Notes under the pieces: generated by a model
Databases searched by the model: none
The model's input: only the letters and a program-made list of their open reading frames with translations
What the model was told of the DNA's origin: nothing
Part shown: one piece after another, positions 1-12,898 of the stretch
How the letters are laid out: every line of letters starts with the position of its first letter
Numbering within the stretch: the first letter of the stretch is position 1
NCBI GenBank assembly: GCA_000717735.1
Contig: JOBE01000010.1
Span: forward strand, 124,001-188,000
Direction: 5' to 3'
Length of the DNA stretch: 64,000 bases
Origin: Streptomyces griseoluteus
GTDB taxonomy: Bacteria > Actinomycetota > Actinomycetes > Streptomycetales > Streptomycetaceae
Translations under genes and position numbers: made by a program

Positions 1-2
1 CC

Positions 3-3714
<3,712 letters not shown>

Positions 3715-3724
3715 GCCCGAGACC

Positions 3725-3771
3725 CGGGGGGGGACGCCCGTCCAGGCCGCGGCCGGCCGGGCGTCTCCCCC
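3725..3771 (+). terminator. hairpin after katG
   Basis: Inverted repeat with ACGCCCG at 3734-3740 and CGGGCGT at 3758-3764, extended outward by G-rich and C-rich arms with a small bulge. There is no U tract, as is usual for actinomycete terminators. Confidence 0.5.
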
Positions 3772-3879
3772 GCTCCCGTGGGGGATCCGCACGTAGACTA
3801 CGAATGCGCGTGCGTGGACCACGGACGCGTGCGCGCACACTTCCAGACGTCGTCCACGCCGGGCGGATCGGAGGTCGCC

Positions 3880-6162
3880 GTGACGGTTTCCGGGGGTCAC
3901 TCAGGGGCGTACACCGCCGGTACGGCGTCCGGCCTCGCCGGGCTCGCCGCGGAGAACAGACGCCTGCGGCAGGCCATGGCGCGCCACCATCTGATCGATC
4001 TGGCCACCGGGATGCTCTCCGCCCAGCTGCGGCAGTCCACGGCCGACGCGGCCGACCACCTGGCGGAACTCGCCCGCGCCACGGGCACCTCGCCAGAGGA
4101 CCTCGCCGCCGACATCGTGAACGCCGTCGCCCTGCCCCGCGAGCCGCACCTCGCCCCCGTCGGCTCCCCGCCGCTCCCCGCCCGCAGGCTCCGCCGCACG
4201 GCCGCCGCCGCCGAGACGGCGGACAGCGTCGGCGAGGCGGCCCGTACGCTCCTGGAGGGCGGCCTCGTCCCCCTCGGCGCGGACAGCCTGTGGCTGTGGC
4301 GGTGCTCGGATGCCGGGCACCTGCGGCTCGCCGGGTACGCCGGGGTCTCCGCGACGGAGGCGGCGGCCTGGCGCGGGATCCCTCCCGCGGCCCCGAACCC
4401 CATCCGTACCGTCCTCGCCGAGAACGCGCCCCTGTGGCTGGGTGCGGGACCGGCCGACCCCGTCGAGCTGCCGGGGGCGTCGGCGGTCGCGGGCCGCGCG
4501 CTGCTGCCGCTGCGGAGGCGGGGCGTGACGAGCGGCCTCGCCCTGGTCGGCTGGCCGGAGCCCACGGAGTTCGACACCCGCACGCGGCGGGCCGTCACCC
4601 GGCTGATGACGGTGGCGAGCACGGTCCTCGACAACCCGGACTCGCCCGAGCCCGGACCCCCGGTCCTCGTGGACATGCTCGACGCCCTGACCCACCCGGC
4701 GGCACTCCTGCGGACCGACGCCGCCACCGGCGCGCCGGTGGTGGAACACCTCAACGAGGAGGCCGTCGCCGCGATCGGCGGCCCCCTTCCCGTCGACAAC
4801 CGGTCGCTGCCGCGTGCCTTCCCGCTGAGCCACCGGGAGCTGGCCCGACTGGTGCGGAGGGCCCACCACTCCCGGCGTCCCCAGCACGCCCCCCGGCTGC
4901 CGGTGGCGGCCCATGCCGGGCCCGGAGAGCCGCCCCCGCCGCTCCTGGACGTGCGGGTGCTGCCCGTCGGCGCGGACCTCTCCACCGTCTTCTGGCACAC
5001 CACGGGCGACCCGCGGCTCGCGATGGGCCGGGCGGTCGCGAGGCTGCAGACCGTCGCCACGTTCCAGGACAGCCTGAACGGGGGCGAGACGGTGTGGTCC
5101 GAGCAGGCGTACGGGATCTTCGGGATGTCGCGGAACGACCCGCCGGTGCCGATCCTGGCGCTGCGCGGGCGGATCCACAGGGACGACGGCGAGGCGCTCA
5201 CCCGGCTGCTCACGACGCTGACGGAACGCCGGGCCGGCGCCCAGACGGTCCTGAGGGTGCTGCTTCCCGACGGCTCGGTGCGCCATGTCCGGGTGGCGGC
5301 GGAGCCACTGCTCGACGGTGAGGCGGTCACCGGCTGCGCCGGGGTGTACCAGGACGTGTCGGCGAGCCGACGCACCGAACTCGCCCTGACGGCGACCTTC
5401 GACCACCTCACCGCCGTCCGCGACCAGGCGGACGTGCGCCATCAGCTGGCCCTCCAGCTCCAGCAGGCGATCGTTCCCGAGGTCCCCGCCGTCCAGGAGC
5501 TGCCGGGCGGCCTCGTGGTGGCCGTCCGGTACCGGCCGGCGGCCGAGGAGTACCAGGTGGGCGGCGACTGGTACGACGTGCTGCCGCTGCCGAGCGGCAA
5601 GGTCCTGGTGGCAGTCGGTGACATCGCCGGGCACGGGATCGACTCCGTCACCGGCATGGTCGCCCTGCGGAACGCCCAGCGGGCGCTCGCGTTCACCGGT
5701 CAAGGCCCCGGGCAGCTCCTCGGCTGGCTCAACGAGGTCACGCTGCGGACGGGCGGCGGGAGCACCGCGACGGCGCTGTGCGCGCTGTACGACCCCGGGG
5801 ACGGGGATCTCGTCTGGTCGAGCGCGGGGCACCTGCCGATGCTGCTGCTCAGGGACGGCCGGGCAACGCTGCTGGACCCACCGCAGGACATCCTCCTGGG
5901 CGCCGTGCCCTCGTCCACGTACCAGGAGCGCAGGACCGCGCTACGGCCCGGGGACACGCTGCTGCTGTACACGGACGGCCTGGTGGAGCGGCGTCACGAC
6001 GGCCTGGGCTCGGGGCTCGGGCGGCTGGTCGCGGCGGCGGAGGAGCTGGCCGCCGTGGAGAACCTGGAGCAGGTGGTGGACGGGCTGCTCGGCATGGTGA
6101 CGGGTGACACCGACGACGACACGAGCGTGGTGGCGGTACGGCTGCGGGATACGGGCGCCTGA
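3880..6162 (+). CDS. ANTAR-GAF-PAS-SpoIIE serine phosphatase
   Basis: Cytosolic PP2C-type phosphatase of the SpoIIE/RsbU class, expected to dephosphorylate an anti-sigma antagonist. I start at GTG 3880, after GGAGG; an upstream in-frame GTG at 3778 lacks a ribosome site. This gives 760 aa. An ANTAR-like helical segment ('ENRRLRQAMARHHLIDLATG') opens the protein. A GAF-like region and one or two PAS regions follow (one near residues 390-510, ending 'GVYQDVSAS'). The phosphatase domain occupies roughly 525-755, with metal-binding Asp in 'VGGDWYDVLPL' and 'VGDIAGHGID' and a late 'LLLYTDGLVERR'. A STAS protein and a hybrid kinase nearby suggest a partner-switching stress module. An N-terminal ANTAR-like element fused to a phosphatase is a typical Streptomyces arrangement. 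Confidence 0.88.
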   Translation: MTVSGGHSGAYTAGTASGLAGLAAENRRLRQAMARHHLIDLATGMLSAQLRQSTADAADHLAELARATGTSPEDLAADIVNAVALPREPHLAPVGSPPLPARRLRRTAAAAETADSVGEAARTLLEGGLVPLGADSLWLWRCSDAGHLRLAGYAGVSATEAAAWRGIPPAAPNPIRTVLAENAPLWLGAGPADPVELPGASAVAGRALLPLRRRGVTSGLALVGWPEPTEFDTRTRRAVTRLMTVASTVLDNPDSPEPGPPVLVDMLDALTHPAALLRTDAATGAPVVEHLNEEAVAAIGGPLPVDNRSLPRAFPLSHRELARLVRRAHHSRRPQHAPRLPVAAHAGPGEPPPPLLDVRVLPVGADLSTVFWHTTGDPRLAMGRAVARLQTVATFQDSLNGGETVWSEQAYGIFGMSRNDPPVPILALRGRIHRDDGEALTRLLTTLTERRAGAQTVLRVLLPDGSVRHVRVAAEPLLDGEAVTGCAGVYQDVSASRRTELALTATFDHLTAVRDQADVRHQLALQLQQAIVPEVPAVQELPGGLVVAVRYRPAAEEYQVGGDWYDVLPLPSGKVLVAVGDIAGHGIDSVTGMVALRNAQRALAFTGQGPGQLLGWLNEVTLRTGGGSTATALCALYDPGDGDLVWSSAGHLPMLLLRDGRATLLDPPQDILLGAVPSSTYQERRTALRPGDTLLLYTDGLVERRHDGLGSGLGRLVAAAEELAAVENLEQVVDGLLGMVTGDTDDDTSVVAVRLRDTGA

Positions 6163-6178
6163 GCGGAGGGGACCGCTG

Positions 6179-9100
6179 TCAGGTGGGCGGGCGGTTCGTG
6201 AGGCCCTGCCGGATCTTGACCAGGAGTTCCGCCTGGTCGACGGGTTTGGCGAGGTAGTCGTCGGCGCCCGCCGCCAGGGCGTCGGCGCGGTCGCCCGGCA
6301 TGGCCTTCGCGGTGACGACGATGATCGGGAGGCCGGCCCGGCCCGGGAGCCGCCGGATCTCCTCGATGGCCCGGTAGCCGTCCGTCCCGGCCATCATGAC
6401 GTCCATCAGGACCAGCCGGATCTCGTCGTGTCCGGCCACCAGGTCGATGCCCCTGCGTCCTCCGTCGGCGGTCAGCACCCGCAGTCCCTGCGCCTCCAGG
6501 ACCTCGGTGAGCGCGTACACGTTGCGGGTGTCGTCGTCCACCACCAGCACGGTGCTCCCCCGTGTGTACGGGCTGTCGATTCCGGCGGCCGGGTCGGCGA
6601 GGCCGCCTCCGCGGTCCTGCGGCCCGTCCGCCGGTTCGGTGGCGGCGGGCGTGCGGGGACCCGCGCGCTCGGGCAGGTGGAAGGTGAAGGTGCTGCCCCG
6701 GCCCGGCGTGCTGTCGACCTCGATCGTGCCGCCGAGGAGGGTCGCGACCTCCCGGCTGATGGAGAGGCCGAGGCCGGTTCCGCCGTACTGGCGGGCGGTG
6801 GTGCCGTCGCCCTGCTGGAAGGCGTCGAAGATGTGGCGGAGGCGGTCGGGGGCGATGCCGACCCCGGTGTCGGTGACCCGGAAGGCGAGGACCGGCCGGC
6901 CGTCGCGCAGGGCGGCCGGGATGTCGTCGGGTGGTGTGTGCGCGACGGTCAGCTCGACCCGGCCCTTGTCGGTGAACTTCAGGGCGTTGGAGAGGAGGTT
7001 GCGGAGTATCTGGCGCAGCCGTCCCTCGTCGGTGGTGAGGTGGTGGGGTACGTCCGGCGCCACGGTCACGGAGAATTCGAGCCCGCGTTCGTCCGCGACC
7101 GGGCCGAAGGTCGACTCCAGGTACTCCAGGAGCTGGGACATGGCGAACGGCTCGTGCCTGACCTCCATCTTCCCGGCTTCCACCTTGGACAGGTCCAGGA
7201 TGTCGTCGATGAGCTGGAGGAGGTCCGATCCGGCGGAGTGGATGACCTCGGCGTAGTCGACCTGCTTCTGCGTCAGGTTGCCGTCGGGGTTCTGGGTGAG
7301 CAGCCGGGCCAGGATGAGCAGGCTGTTGAGCGGGGTGCGGAGTTCGTGGCTCATGTTGGCGAGGAACTCGGACTTGTACATGGAGGTGCGCGAGAGTTGC
7401 TGGGCCCGGGTCTCCAGCTCCTGCCGGGCCTGCTCGATGACCCGGTTCTTCGACTCGATGTCCTTGTTGCGATCGGCGAGGAGGGCGGCCTTCTCCTGCA
7501 GTTCGGCGTTGGATCGCTGGAGTTCGCGCTGCCGGGCCTGCAACTCGTCGGTGCGGGAGCGGAGTTCGTCGGCGAGGCTGCGGGACTGGCCGAGCAGCGC
7601 GTCCGTGCGCAGGTTGGCGACCAGGGAGTTGAGGACGGCGCCGGCGCTGTCCACGAACCGGTCGAGGAAGTCGCGGTGCAGGCTCGGGAAGGGCTGCAGG
7701 GAGGCGAGTTCGACGGCGCCGAGGACCTGTCCCTCGACGACGACGGGGAGGACGATCAGGGCACGGGGCTCCGCCGAGCCGACGCCGGAGGAGATCGTGG
7801 CGTATCCAGGCGGCACCGGATCGACGACCAGGGGGCACCGGCCGCGCGCCGCCTGTCCCACGAGTCCCTCGCCGGGGCGGAAGCGGCGTGGTCCGCCGTC
7901 CCCCGTCGCGTCGGGAAGCCCGTACGAGGCCGCCATGACCAGGCCGGGGCCCTGTTCGTCCTCCTCCGCGACGAAGAAGGCGCCGTACTGGGCAAAGACC
8001 AGCGGCGGCACCTCTGCCATGACCAGCTCGGCCAGCTCGGGCAGGCTGCGGGTTCCCTGGAGGAGACCGGTGATCCGGGCGAGGTTGGTCTGCAGCCAGT
8101 CCTGTTCCTCGTTCGCCCGGGTCGTGGCGCGCAGCGACTCCACCATGGCGTTGATGTTGTCGCGGAGGTCGCCGACCTCGCCCGGGGCGTCGACGGTGAT
8201 GGAGCGGGTGAGGTCGCCCTCGGCGACGGCGCTGGTGACCTCGGCGATGGCCCGGACCTGGCGGGTGAGGTTCCCGGCGAGTCCGTTGACGTTCTCGGTG
8301 AGGCGCATCCAGGTGCCGGAGACGCCCTCGACCTCGGCCTGTCCCCCGAGCTTGCCCTCCGTGCCCACTTCGCGGGCCACCCGGGTCACCTCCGCGGCGA
8401 ACGAGGACAGCTGGTCGACCATGGTGTTGATGGTGGTCTTCAGCTGCAGGATCTCGCCGCGCGCGGACACGTCGATCCGGCTGGTCAGGTCGCCCTGGGC
8501 GACGGCGGTGGTGACCTCTGCGATGTTGCGCACCTGGTTGGTCAGGTTGTCGGCCATGGAGTTGACGTTGTCGGTGAGGTCCTTCCAGGTGCCGGACACT
8601 CCCCGGACGGTGGCCTGGCCGCCGAGCTTGCCCTCCGTGCCGACCTCGCGGGCCACCCGGGTGACCTCCTCGGCGAAGGAGGACAGCCGGTCGACCATGG
8701 TGTTGATGGTCTCCTTGAGCTCCAGGACCTCGCCGCGGGCGTCCACCCGGATCTTCTGCGTGAGGTCGCCGCGCGCGACGGCGGTGGCGACCTGGGCGAT
8801 GGCGCGCACCTGGGACGTGAGGTTGTCGGCCATCGTGTTGACGCCGGTGGTGACCTCCTGCCAGACGCCGAGGGCCCTCGCCTCGCGCACCCGGCTGCCG
8901 AGGAGGCCCTGCCCGCCGACCTCTCCGGCGACGCGGGTGACCTCCGAGGTGAGCAGGGAGAGCCGGTCGACCATGTCGTTGTAGACGGCGGCGATCTCGC
9001 CGAGGACGCCGTCCGGGCCTTCGGGGAGGCGTACGGACAGCTCCCCGTCCCGTACGGCGATCAGTCCGGCGAGCAGTCGCTGAAGCCCGTCCTCGCCGCT

Positions 9101-9196
9101 CTCACCGCCCTCGCCCTCGTGACCGGTGCGGAGGCGGGGGGACTGCCGGATCCGCGGCGTCTCGCCACCGGGATGCACCATTCTGCGCTCTGCCAT
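6179..9196 (-). CDS. HAMP-array hybrid histidine kinase/response regulator
   Basis: Hybrid kinase of 1005 aa with no transmembrane segment or signal peptide, so probably a soluble sensor. A divergent HAMP repeat lies near residues 40-95. About three HAMP units follow, repeating every 92 residues to about 365 ('[12 protein letters not shown]', '[12 protein letters not shown]', '[12 protein letters not shown]'). A GAF domain (about 385-520), a coiled coil, HisKA with phospho-acceptor His617 ('[11 protein letters not shown]') and HATPase_c with an N box ('NLLSNALKF') and G boxes ('DTGVGIAP', '[10 protein letters not shown]') come next. A C-terminal receiver has Asp932 in 'LVLMDVMM'. The organisation resembles the Streptomyces osmosensing kinase OsaA, but orthology cannot be shown here. 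It lies downstream of the STAS and SRPBCC genes on the same strand. Confidence 0.92.
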   Translation of the reverse strand: MAERRMVHPGGETPRIRQSPRLRTGHEGEGGESGEDGLQRLLAGLIAVRDGELSVRLPEGPDGVLGEIAAVYNDMVDRLSLLTSEVTRVAGEVGGQGLLGSRVREARALGVWQEVTTGVNTMADNLTSQVRAIAQVATAVARGDLTQKIRVDARGEVLELKETINTMVDRLSSFAEEVTRVAREVGTEGKLGGQATVRGVSGTWKDLTDNVNSMADNLTNQVRNIAEVTTAVAQGDLTSRIDVSARGEILQLKTTINTMVDQLSSFAAEVTRVAREVGTEGKLGGQAEVEGVSGTWMRLTENVNGLAGNLTRQVRAIAEVTSAVAEGDLTRSITVDAPGEVGDLRDNINAMVESLRATTRANEEQDWLQTNLARITGLLQGTRSLPELAELVMAEVPPLVFAQYGAFFVAEEDEQGPGLVMAASYGLPDATGDGGPRRFRPGEGLVGQAARGRCPLVVDPVPPGYATISSGVGSAEPRALIVLPVVVEGQVLGAVELASLQPFPSLHRDFLDRFVDSAGAVLNSLVANLRTDALLGQSRSLADELRSRTDELQARQRELQRSNAELQEKAALLADRNKDIESKNRVIEQARQELETRAQQLSRTSMYKSEFLANMSHELRTPLNSLLILARLLTQNPDGNLTQKQVDYAEVIHSAGSDLLQLIDDILDLSKVEAGKMEVRHEPFAMSQLLEYLESTFGPVADERGLEFSVTVAPDVPHHLTTDEGRLRQILRNLLSNALKFTDKGRVELTVAHTPPDDIPAALRDGRPVLAFRVTDTGVGIAPDRLRHIFDAFQQGDGTTARQYGGTGLGLSISREVATLLGGTIEVDSTPGRGSTFTFHLPERAGPRTPAATEPADGPQDRGGGLADPAAGIDSPYTRGSTVLVVDDDTRNVYALTEVLEAQGLRVLTADGGRRGIDLVAGHDEIRLVLMDVMMAGTDGYRAIEEIRRLPGRAGLPIIVVTAKAMPGDRADALAAGADDYLAKPVDQAELLVKIRQGLTNRPPT

Positions 9197-9342
9197 GGAT
9201 GACCTCGCGTACGGGGCTGTGCGCGCCAGGGGCCGGGGACCGGCATGCCGTCGCCTCCGGTCGTGACCTACGAGTCCACTCTAGGACCGGACCGGACGCT
9301 GGTCCTCCGGAAGTCCGCGTCCCGGGTCCGGGAGGCCGGGTC

Positions 9343-9768
9343 CTAGTCGTCCGCCGCGAGGGCCTCCGCCGCGTCCCCGTACACGCGGAAGACCGTCCGG
9401 GCCCCGGTGATCTCCAGCATGCGGTCCACCGAGGGCCTGAGCCCCGCGAGGTCGAGCCGCCCGCCGTGGTCCAGCATCCGCTGCCGGGTCCTGAGCAGCA
9501 GGTTGAGGCCGGTGGAGTCGCAGAACCGCAGGCCCGAGCAGTCGACGACCACGCGGTCGGCCCCCGCGTTGCCTTCCAGGGCGTCGCGCAGGGGCGGGGC
9601 CGTGCCGTAGTCGAGTTCTCCCTGGAGGAGGAGGACGACCGTGCCTGCGGGGGTGCCCGGCCGGACGAGGACAGCGAGCGGATCGACCGCCTCCGGGTCG
9701 GTCACGCTGGGTGAGGTTCCGGCGGTACTCTCCGTCGCGAAATACGCCCTTCCGTTGTCGCCCTGCAT
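9343..9768 (-). CDS. STAS-domain anti-sigma factor antagonist
   Basis: A 141-aa single STAS domain after a short tail. It has the conserved phosphorylatable Ser in 'FCDSTGLNLLLRTRQ', preceded by 'VVLLLQGELDYGTAPPL'. Proteins of this type (SpoIIAA/RsbV/BldG-like) bind an anti-sigma kinase when dephosphorylated. The SpoIIE phosphatase 3 kb away is a plausible activator, although that pairing is inference. ATG 9768 follows GGAGG at 10-nt spacing. The gene lies 22 bp downstream of the SRPBCC gene and 146 bp upstream of the hybrid kinase, all on one strand. Confidence 0.9.
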   Translation of the reverse strand: MQGDNGRAYFATESTAGTSPSVTDPEAVDPLAVLVRPGTPAGTVVLLLQGELDYGTAPPLRDALEGNAGADRVVVDCSGLRFCDSTGLNLLLRTRQRMLDHGGRLDLAGLRPSVDRMLEITGARTVFRVYGDAAEALAADD

Positions 9769-9790
9769 GGGTCACGTGCCTCCTTACGCC

Positions 9791-10378
9791 TCATAGATGC
9801 CCCGGGTCCACGGGGGGCATCGGACGGGCCGGAGGAGCGGACGGGCCGTCGTACGGTGGCATGGGAGGAGTGTCCGTCGCCTCTGTGGTGCCGGTGGCGT
9901 CCATGCCCTCCGGGGCGCCCTCGGCGTCGGCGGGCCGCAGCCGGCCGCGCCAGGCGCCGGTCGCCGTGTCGCGCTCCTCGATGAACTCCTTGAACCGGAG
10001 CAGGTCGCTGCCGACGCGGCTGTCGACCATGCCCACGGCCGCCGCCGTCTTCTCGGCGATGCCCTCCGGTTCGAGTTCCATCGCGAGCGTCACCTCGGTG
10101 TGCGCCTCGTCGAGACGCTGGAAGGTCACGACGCCCTTCTGCTTCACGTCTCCGCCGACGGTGCGCCAGGAGATCCGCTCGTCGGGGAGCTGGTCGACGA
10201 TCTCGGTGTCGAACTCGCGGGTCACGCCGGCGACGCGCGTCCGCCAGTGGCAGTGCCGGTCGTCGAGCTGCCGGACCTCCTCGACCCCGTCCATGAAGCG
10301 GGGGAACTCCTCGAACTGCGTCCACTGGTCGTAGACCTCGCTCAGTGGCGCGTCCACCCTGATCGTGTCGTGCACCAT
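9791..10378 (-). CDS. SRPBCC family (polyketide cyclase/START-like) protein
   Basis: Small cytoplasmic protein with the SRPBCC fold; 195 aa from ATG 10378, which has GGGAG at 9-nt spacing. An ATG nine bases upstream abuts that ribosome site and is less likely. The N-terminal half contains 'VDAPLSEVYDQWTQFEEFP' and 'WRTVGGDVKQKGVVTFQ', typical of the ligand-binding coenzyme Q-binding/cyclase-like group. The C-terminal 45 residues are Pro- and Asp-rich and probably disordered. The ligand is unknown. It is the first gene of a possible SRPBCC-STAS-kinase transcription unit. Confidence 0.85.
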   Translation of the reverse strand: MVHDTIRVDAPLSEVYDQWTQFEEFPRFMDGVEEVRQLDDRHCHWRTRVAGVTREFDTEIVDQLPDERISWRTVGGDVKQKGVVTFQRLDEAHTEVTLAMELEPEGIAEKTAAAVGMVDSRVGSDLLRFKEFIEERDTATGAWRGRLRPADAEGAPEGMDATGTTEATDTPPMPPYDGPSAPPARPMPPVDPGHL

Positions 10379-10466
10379 CGCGGTCATCTCCCTCGATCTC
10401 CGGAGTACCGGACGGCTCCGCGGCTACCCGCCCGGGGCACCTCGTAATCCCGCGTCGAGGCCGGCC

Positions 10467-10811
10467 TCAGCCGTCGGGCGTTCCGCGGGACGCGGCCATG
10501 CGTCTCGACCAGCGGACGACCAGCCTCAGCAGGGTGACGAGGGTCAGCACCCAGGTGGCCGCGAAGGCCCAGATGAGCGGGGGCGCCTCCGTGGCCACGG
10601 CGAGCACGAGCAGGCTGAGGCTGAGCGCGCCGAGGGCGGCGACGCCGAAGGCGGTCATCCGGCGGCGGGCGGCGGAGGCCGGGCGCAGGGGAAGTCGGGG
10701 TGCGCGCCGCATCGTGCGCAGCCGGTGGGCGAGGGGCTCGTCCCGGTCGAGCTGCTCCTCGATCTCCGCCAGGATGCGTCGCTCTCGTTCCGAGAGCCGG
10801 GCCTCTTCCAT
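10467..10811 (-). CDS. DUF3040 membrane protein
   Basis: A 114-aa protein. It begins with the DUF3040 signature 'LSERERRILAEIEEQL', then a basic linker and two predicted membrane helices (about residues 55-72 and 78-97). ATG 10811 has GGAGG eight bases upstream; the frame continues farther upstream but without a better start. DUF3040 proteins are common small actinobacterial membrane proteins with no known function. It is transcribed in the same direction as its neighbours. Confidence 0.85.
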   Translation of the reverse strand: MEEARLSERERRILAEIEEQLDRDEPLAHRLRTMRRAPRLPLRPASAARRRMTAFGVAALGALSLSLLVLAVATEAPPLIWAFAATWVLTLVTLLRLVVRWSRRMAASRGTPDG

Positions 10812-10958
10812 CGCGGACACCTCCCGCCGTTCTCCGACCGGCTCCTGTCCTGTCCCGCCGCTACCCCGGTGGATCCGGTTCAACCGTTCCCGCCCGCGCC
10901 CGGTGGCGTCACCGGCCGCCGGGGCCGCGCGGCAGCAGCTCCTGTGCCTTCGCCTTGG

Positions 10959-11702
10959 TCATGACCGGTCGCCTCCGTTCGTCGACAGAATCCCGGCCGC
11001 AGTGCGCAGGTCGGCGACGAGGCCCTCGTACGCCGACTTCCTGTCCGTGGCGCGCAGGACCGCGGAGGGGTGCACGGTCGCGAGCACCCGTGGTCCGTCC
11101 TCGGTGCCGGGCATCGGCCGGGGCACTCCGCGGTCGGTGCCCACACGGAAGGACGGGCCGAGCAGGGAGCGGCCGGCGGTCGCCCCGAGGACGATGACCA
11201 ACTCGGGCGAGACGAGTCGCAGTTCGGCCATCAGCCAGGGCCGGCAGGCGAGGGCCTCGCGCAGGCTGGGGGCCTTGTGGATGCGGCGCTTCCGGGTCTC
11301 GTCGCGGGTGAACTTGAAGTGCTTGACCGCGTTGGTGACGTACAGGCCGTCCTCGTCGATCCCCGCGTCCCGCAGGGCTCGGGAGAGCAGTCGTCCGGCG
11401 GGCCCGACGAAGGGCACGCCCTCGCGGTCCTCCTGGTCGCCGGGCTGCTCGCCGACGAGCATCACGCGCGCGTCCGTACCGCCCTCCCCGAAGACCGTTC
11501 CGGTCGCGTCCCGGTAGAGGGGGCAGCCCCGGCAGCCCGCGGCGGCCCGCCGGTGTGCGGGCAGACCGCCGCGCGCGGGCAGATAGGGCGTGGCGTCGTA
11601 CGGTGGCGCGTCGGACGGGTCCGTTTCCGGCCGTGCCGTGTCCGTCCGCGTCGCGGCGCTCGGCGTCCTACCGGCCGTCTCGGGAGCGCTGCTGACTGGC
11701 AT
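10959..11702 (-). CDS. UdgX-type uracil-DNA glycosylase
   Basis: Family 4-like Fe-S uracil-DNA glycosylase, 247 aa, with about 45 disordered N-terminal residues. Motif A reads 'MLVGEQPGDQEDREGVPFVG'. The UdgX-specific loop 'KRRIHKAP' carries His142. In characterised UdgX the His of this loop becomes covalently bound to the DNA after uracil excision. Motif B is 'LATVHPSAVLR'. Cluster cysteines are visible in 'AGCRGCPLYR' and 'ALACRPWL'. The ATG has GGAGG at 6-nt spacing. The KRRIH loop makes UdgX much more likely than ordinary UdgA/UdgB. Confidence 0.9.
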   Translation of the reverse strand: MPVSSAPETAGRTPSAATRTDTARPETDPSDAPPYDATPYLPARGGLPAHRRAAAGCRGCPLYRDATGTVFGEGGTDARVMLVGEQPGDQEDREGVPFVGPAGRLLSRALRDAGIDEDGLYVTNAVKHFKFTRDETRKRRIHKAPSLREALACRPWLMAELRLVSPELVIVLGATAGRSLLGPSFRVGTDRGVPRPMPGTEDGPRVLATVHPSAVLRATDRKSAYEGLVADLRTAAGILSTNGGDRS

Positions 11703-11860
11703 CCTGTGCCTCCCCGTCAGGGGTGTGTCGTTCTCGTCTCTCCTACTCGCTGCCCGCCGGCCGTGCGCCCAATCGTGGCGGTCGTACGCCGTCGCCCCGC
11801 GTGTCCCGGTCCGATCCGGGGCACACGGGAACAGGTGTAGCCCTTCAGGAGGAGTGCGGC
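11703..11860. other. intergenic, divergent promoter region
   Basis: Untranslated gap between the start of the UdgX gene (minus strand) and the small open frame at 11861. It must hold promoters for both directions. I see no convincing hexamer pair, RNA gene or repeat in it. Confidence 0.4.
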
Positions 11861-12043
11861 ATGCTGTCAGGGGTCACATGGGGACCGCCTTCGCTGGAGG
11901 GGGACGGGCGCGTGGCATCTGCCCGGGAACGTCGTGGCCCATCGCGCGCGTTCTTCCCCGCGTACGGGGTAGCGGCATGTCCCCGCCCCTCGCCGAACAG
12001 CGGCGGCATCCGTGGCGGCATCCGTGAGGAGGAAGCTCCATGA
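11861..12043 (+). CDS. possible small protein upstream of nucleotidyltransferase
   Basis: A 60-codon frame from an ATG with a strong AGGAGGAG ribosome site. It ends in an ATGA overlap with the next gene at 12040, an arrangement typical of translational coupling. The peptide is rich in Gly, Arg and Pro, has no membrane segment and matches no family I know. A short direct repeat (CGGCATCCGTG) occurs near its end. It may be a leader peptide or spurious. Confidence 0.3.
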   Translation: MLSGVTWGPPSLEGDGRVASARERRGPSRAFFPAYGVAACPRPSPNSGGIRGGIREEEAP

Positions 12044-12852
12044 ACCTCGTCGAAGGCCGCCACGCGGGTGCCCGCACGACGCCCGCGGGCCCGCTCCCCG
12101 TACGGTTCACGGGGCTCGCGGCGAGCACGGGAGGAAGCACGCCGAACCGGTCCGACGTCCCGGACACCGCGCGTACCCCGCAGGCGCCGAGCACCCCGGG
12201 CACGGCGGACACCACGGGCACGGCGGACACCACGGGCACGGCGGACGATCCTGCGGGACAGGACCTGCCCCTGGACCACACCCAGGCCATTCTGGAGGTC
12301 ACCAAGAAGGTCGCCGCCGTCCTGAAGTCGTCGGACTGCCCGTTCGCCCTGGTCGGCAGCGTCGCGGCCTACGCCTACGGGATCCCGGTCCGGCTCCAGC
12401 ACGACACGGACTTCGCGGTCCGGCGGGAGGACGCCGACACCGTCGTGGGGCTGCTCCGCGACCACGGGATCGAGATCGTCGACCCGCCGGAGGACTGGCT
12501 GGTGAAGGCCCGCCAGGGCGGTGAACACATCGACCTGATCTTCGCGCTCGCGGGCCGGCCCGTCACCTCGGAGCTGCTCGAACGGGCGTGGACCCTGCCC
12601 GTGGACTCGGTGCACATGCCGGTCATCGACCCGACCGACCTCATGGTCGGGCGGCTCGCCGCGCTGTCCGAGCACCACTGCGACTACGGGAAACTCCTGC
12701 CTGTCGCCCGCGGACTGCGCGAGCGCGTCGCCTGGGACCGGGTACGCGAGGAGACCGGGGACAGGCCGATGGCCGCCGCCTTCCTGTACCTGCTCGAACT
12801 GCTCGACGTCATCCGCCCCCGCGAGGACTCCGGGGGAGAAGCGTCTGATTGA
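12040..12852 (+). CDS. nucleotidyltransferase-fold protein
   Basis: A 270-aa protein. Its first 80 residues are low-complexity and include a Gly-Thr-Ala-Asp repeat. From about residue 83 it shows a minimal nucleotidyltransferase-like fold, with 'FALVGSVAAYAYGIP' followed by 'HDTDFAVRREDAD' (candidate metal-binding Asp pair) and 'EHIDLIFALAGRPV'. This is the layout of AbiEii/MNT-like or aminoglycoside-adenylyltransferase-like proteins. No substrate can be assigned, and no antitoxin-like partner is visible. The ATG has GGAGGAAG upstream. It precedes a small membrane protein and a LigD polymerase domain on the same strand. Confidence 0.65.
   Translation: MNLVEGRHAGARTTPAGPLPVRFTGLAASTGGSTPNRSDVPDTARTPQAPSTPGTADTTGTADTTGTADDPAGQDLPLDHTQAILEVTKKVAAVLKSSDCPFALVGSVAAYAYGIPVRLQHDTDFAVRREDADTVVGLLRDHGIEIVDPPEDWLVKARQGGEHIDLIFALAGRPVTSELLERAWTLPVDSVHMPVIDPTDLMVGRLAALSEHHCDYGKLLPVARGLRERVAWDRVREETGDRPMAAAFLYLLELLDVIRPREDSGGEASD
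12198..12246 (+). repeat. 18-bp coding tandem repeat
   Basis: Two exact copies of GGGCACGGCGGACACCAC at 12198-12215 and 12216-12233, then a 13-bp partial copy. It encodes the repeated Gly-Thr-Ala-Asp-Thr-Thr unit in the disordered N-terminus and preserves the frame. Confidence 0.9.
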
Positions 12853-12898
12853 GCGCGCGCGCTCCGGGCAGTCGCCCACGGCGACGAAGGGAGCCCTC

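Noticed and set aside
6104..9202. 1032-codon plus-strand frame opposite the hybrid kinase
   Set aside because: Antisense shadow caused by GC-rich third positions; the minus-strand frame has full kinase motifs.
12198..12246. Short tandem repeat considered as CRISPR-like
   Set aside because: The repeats are contiguous with no spacers, lie in frame inside a gene, and no cas genes are present.
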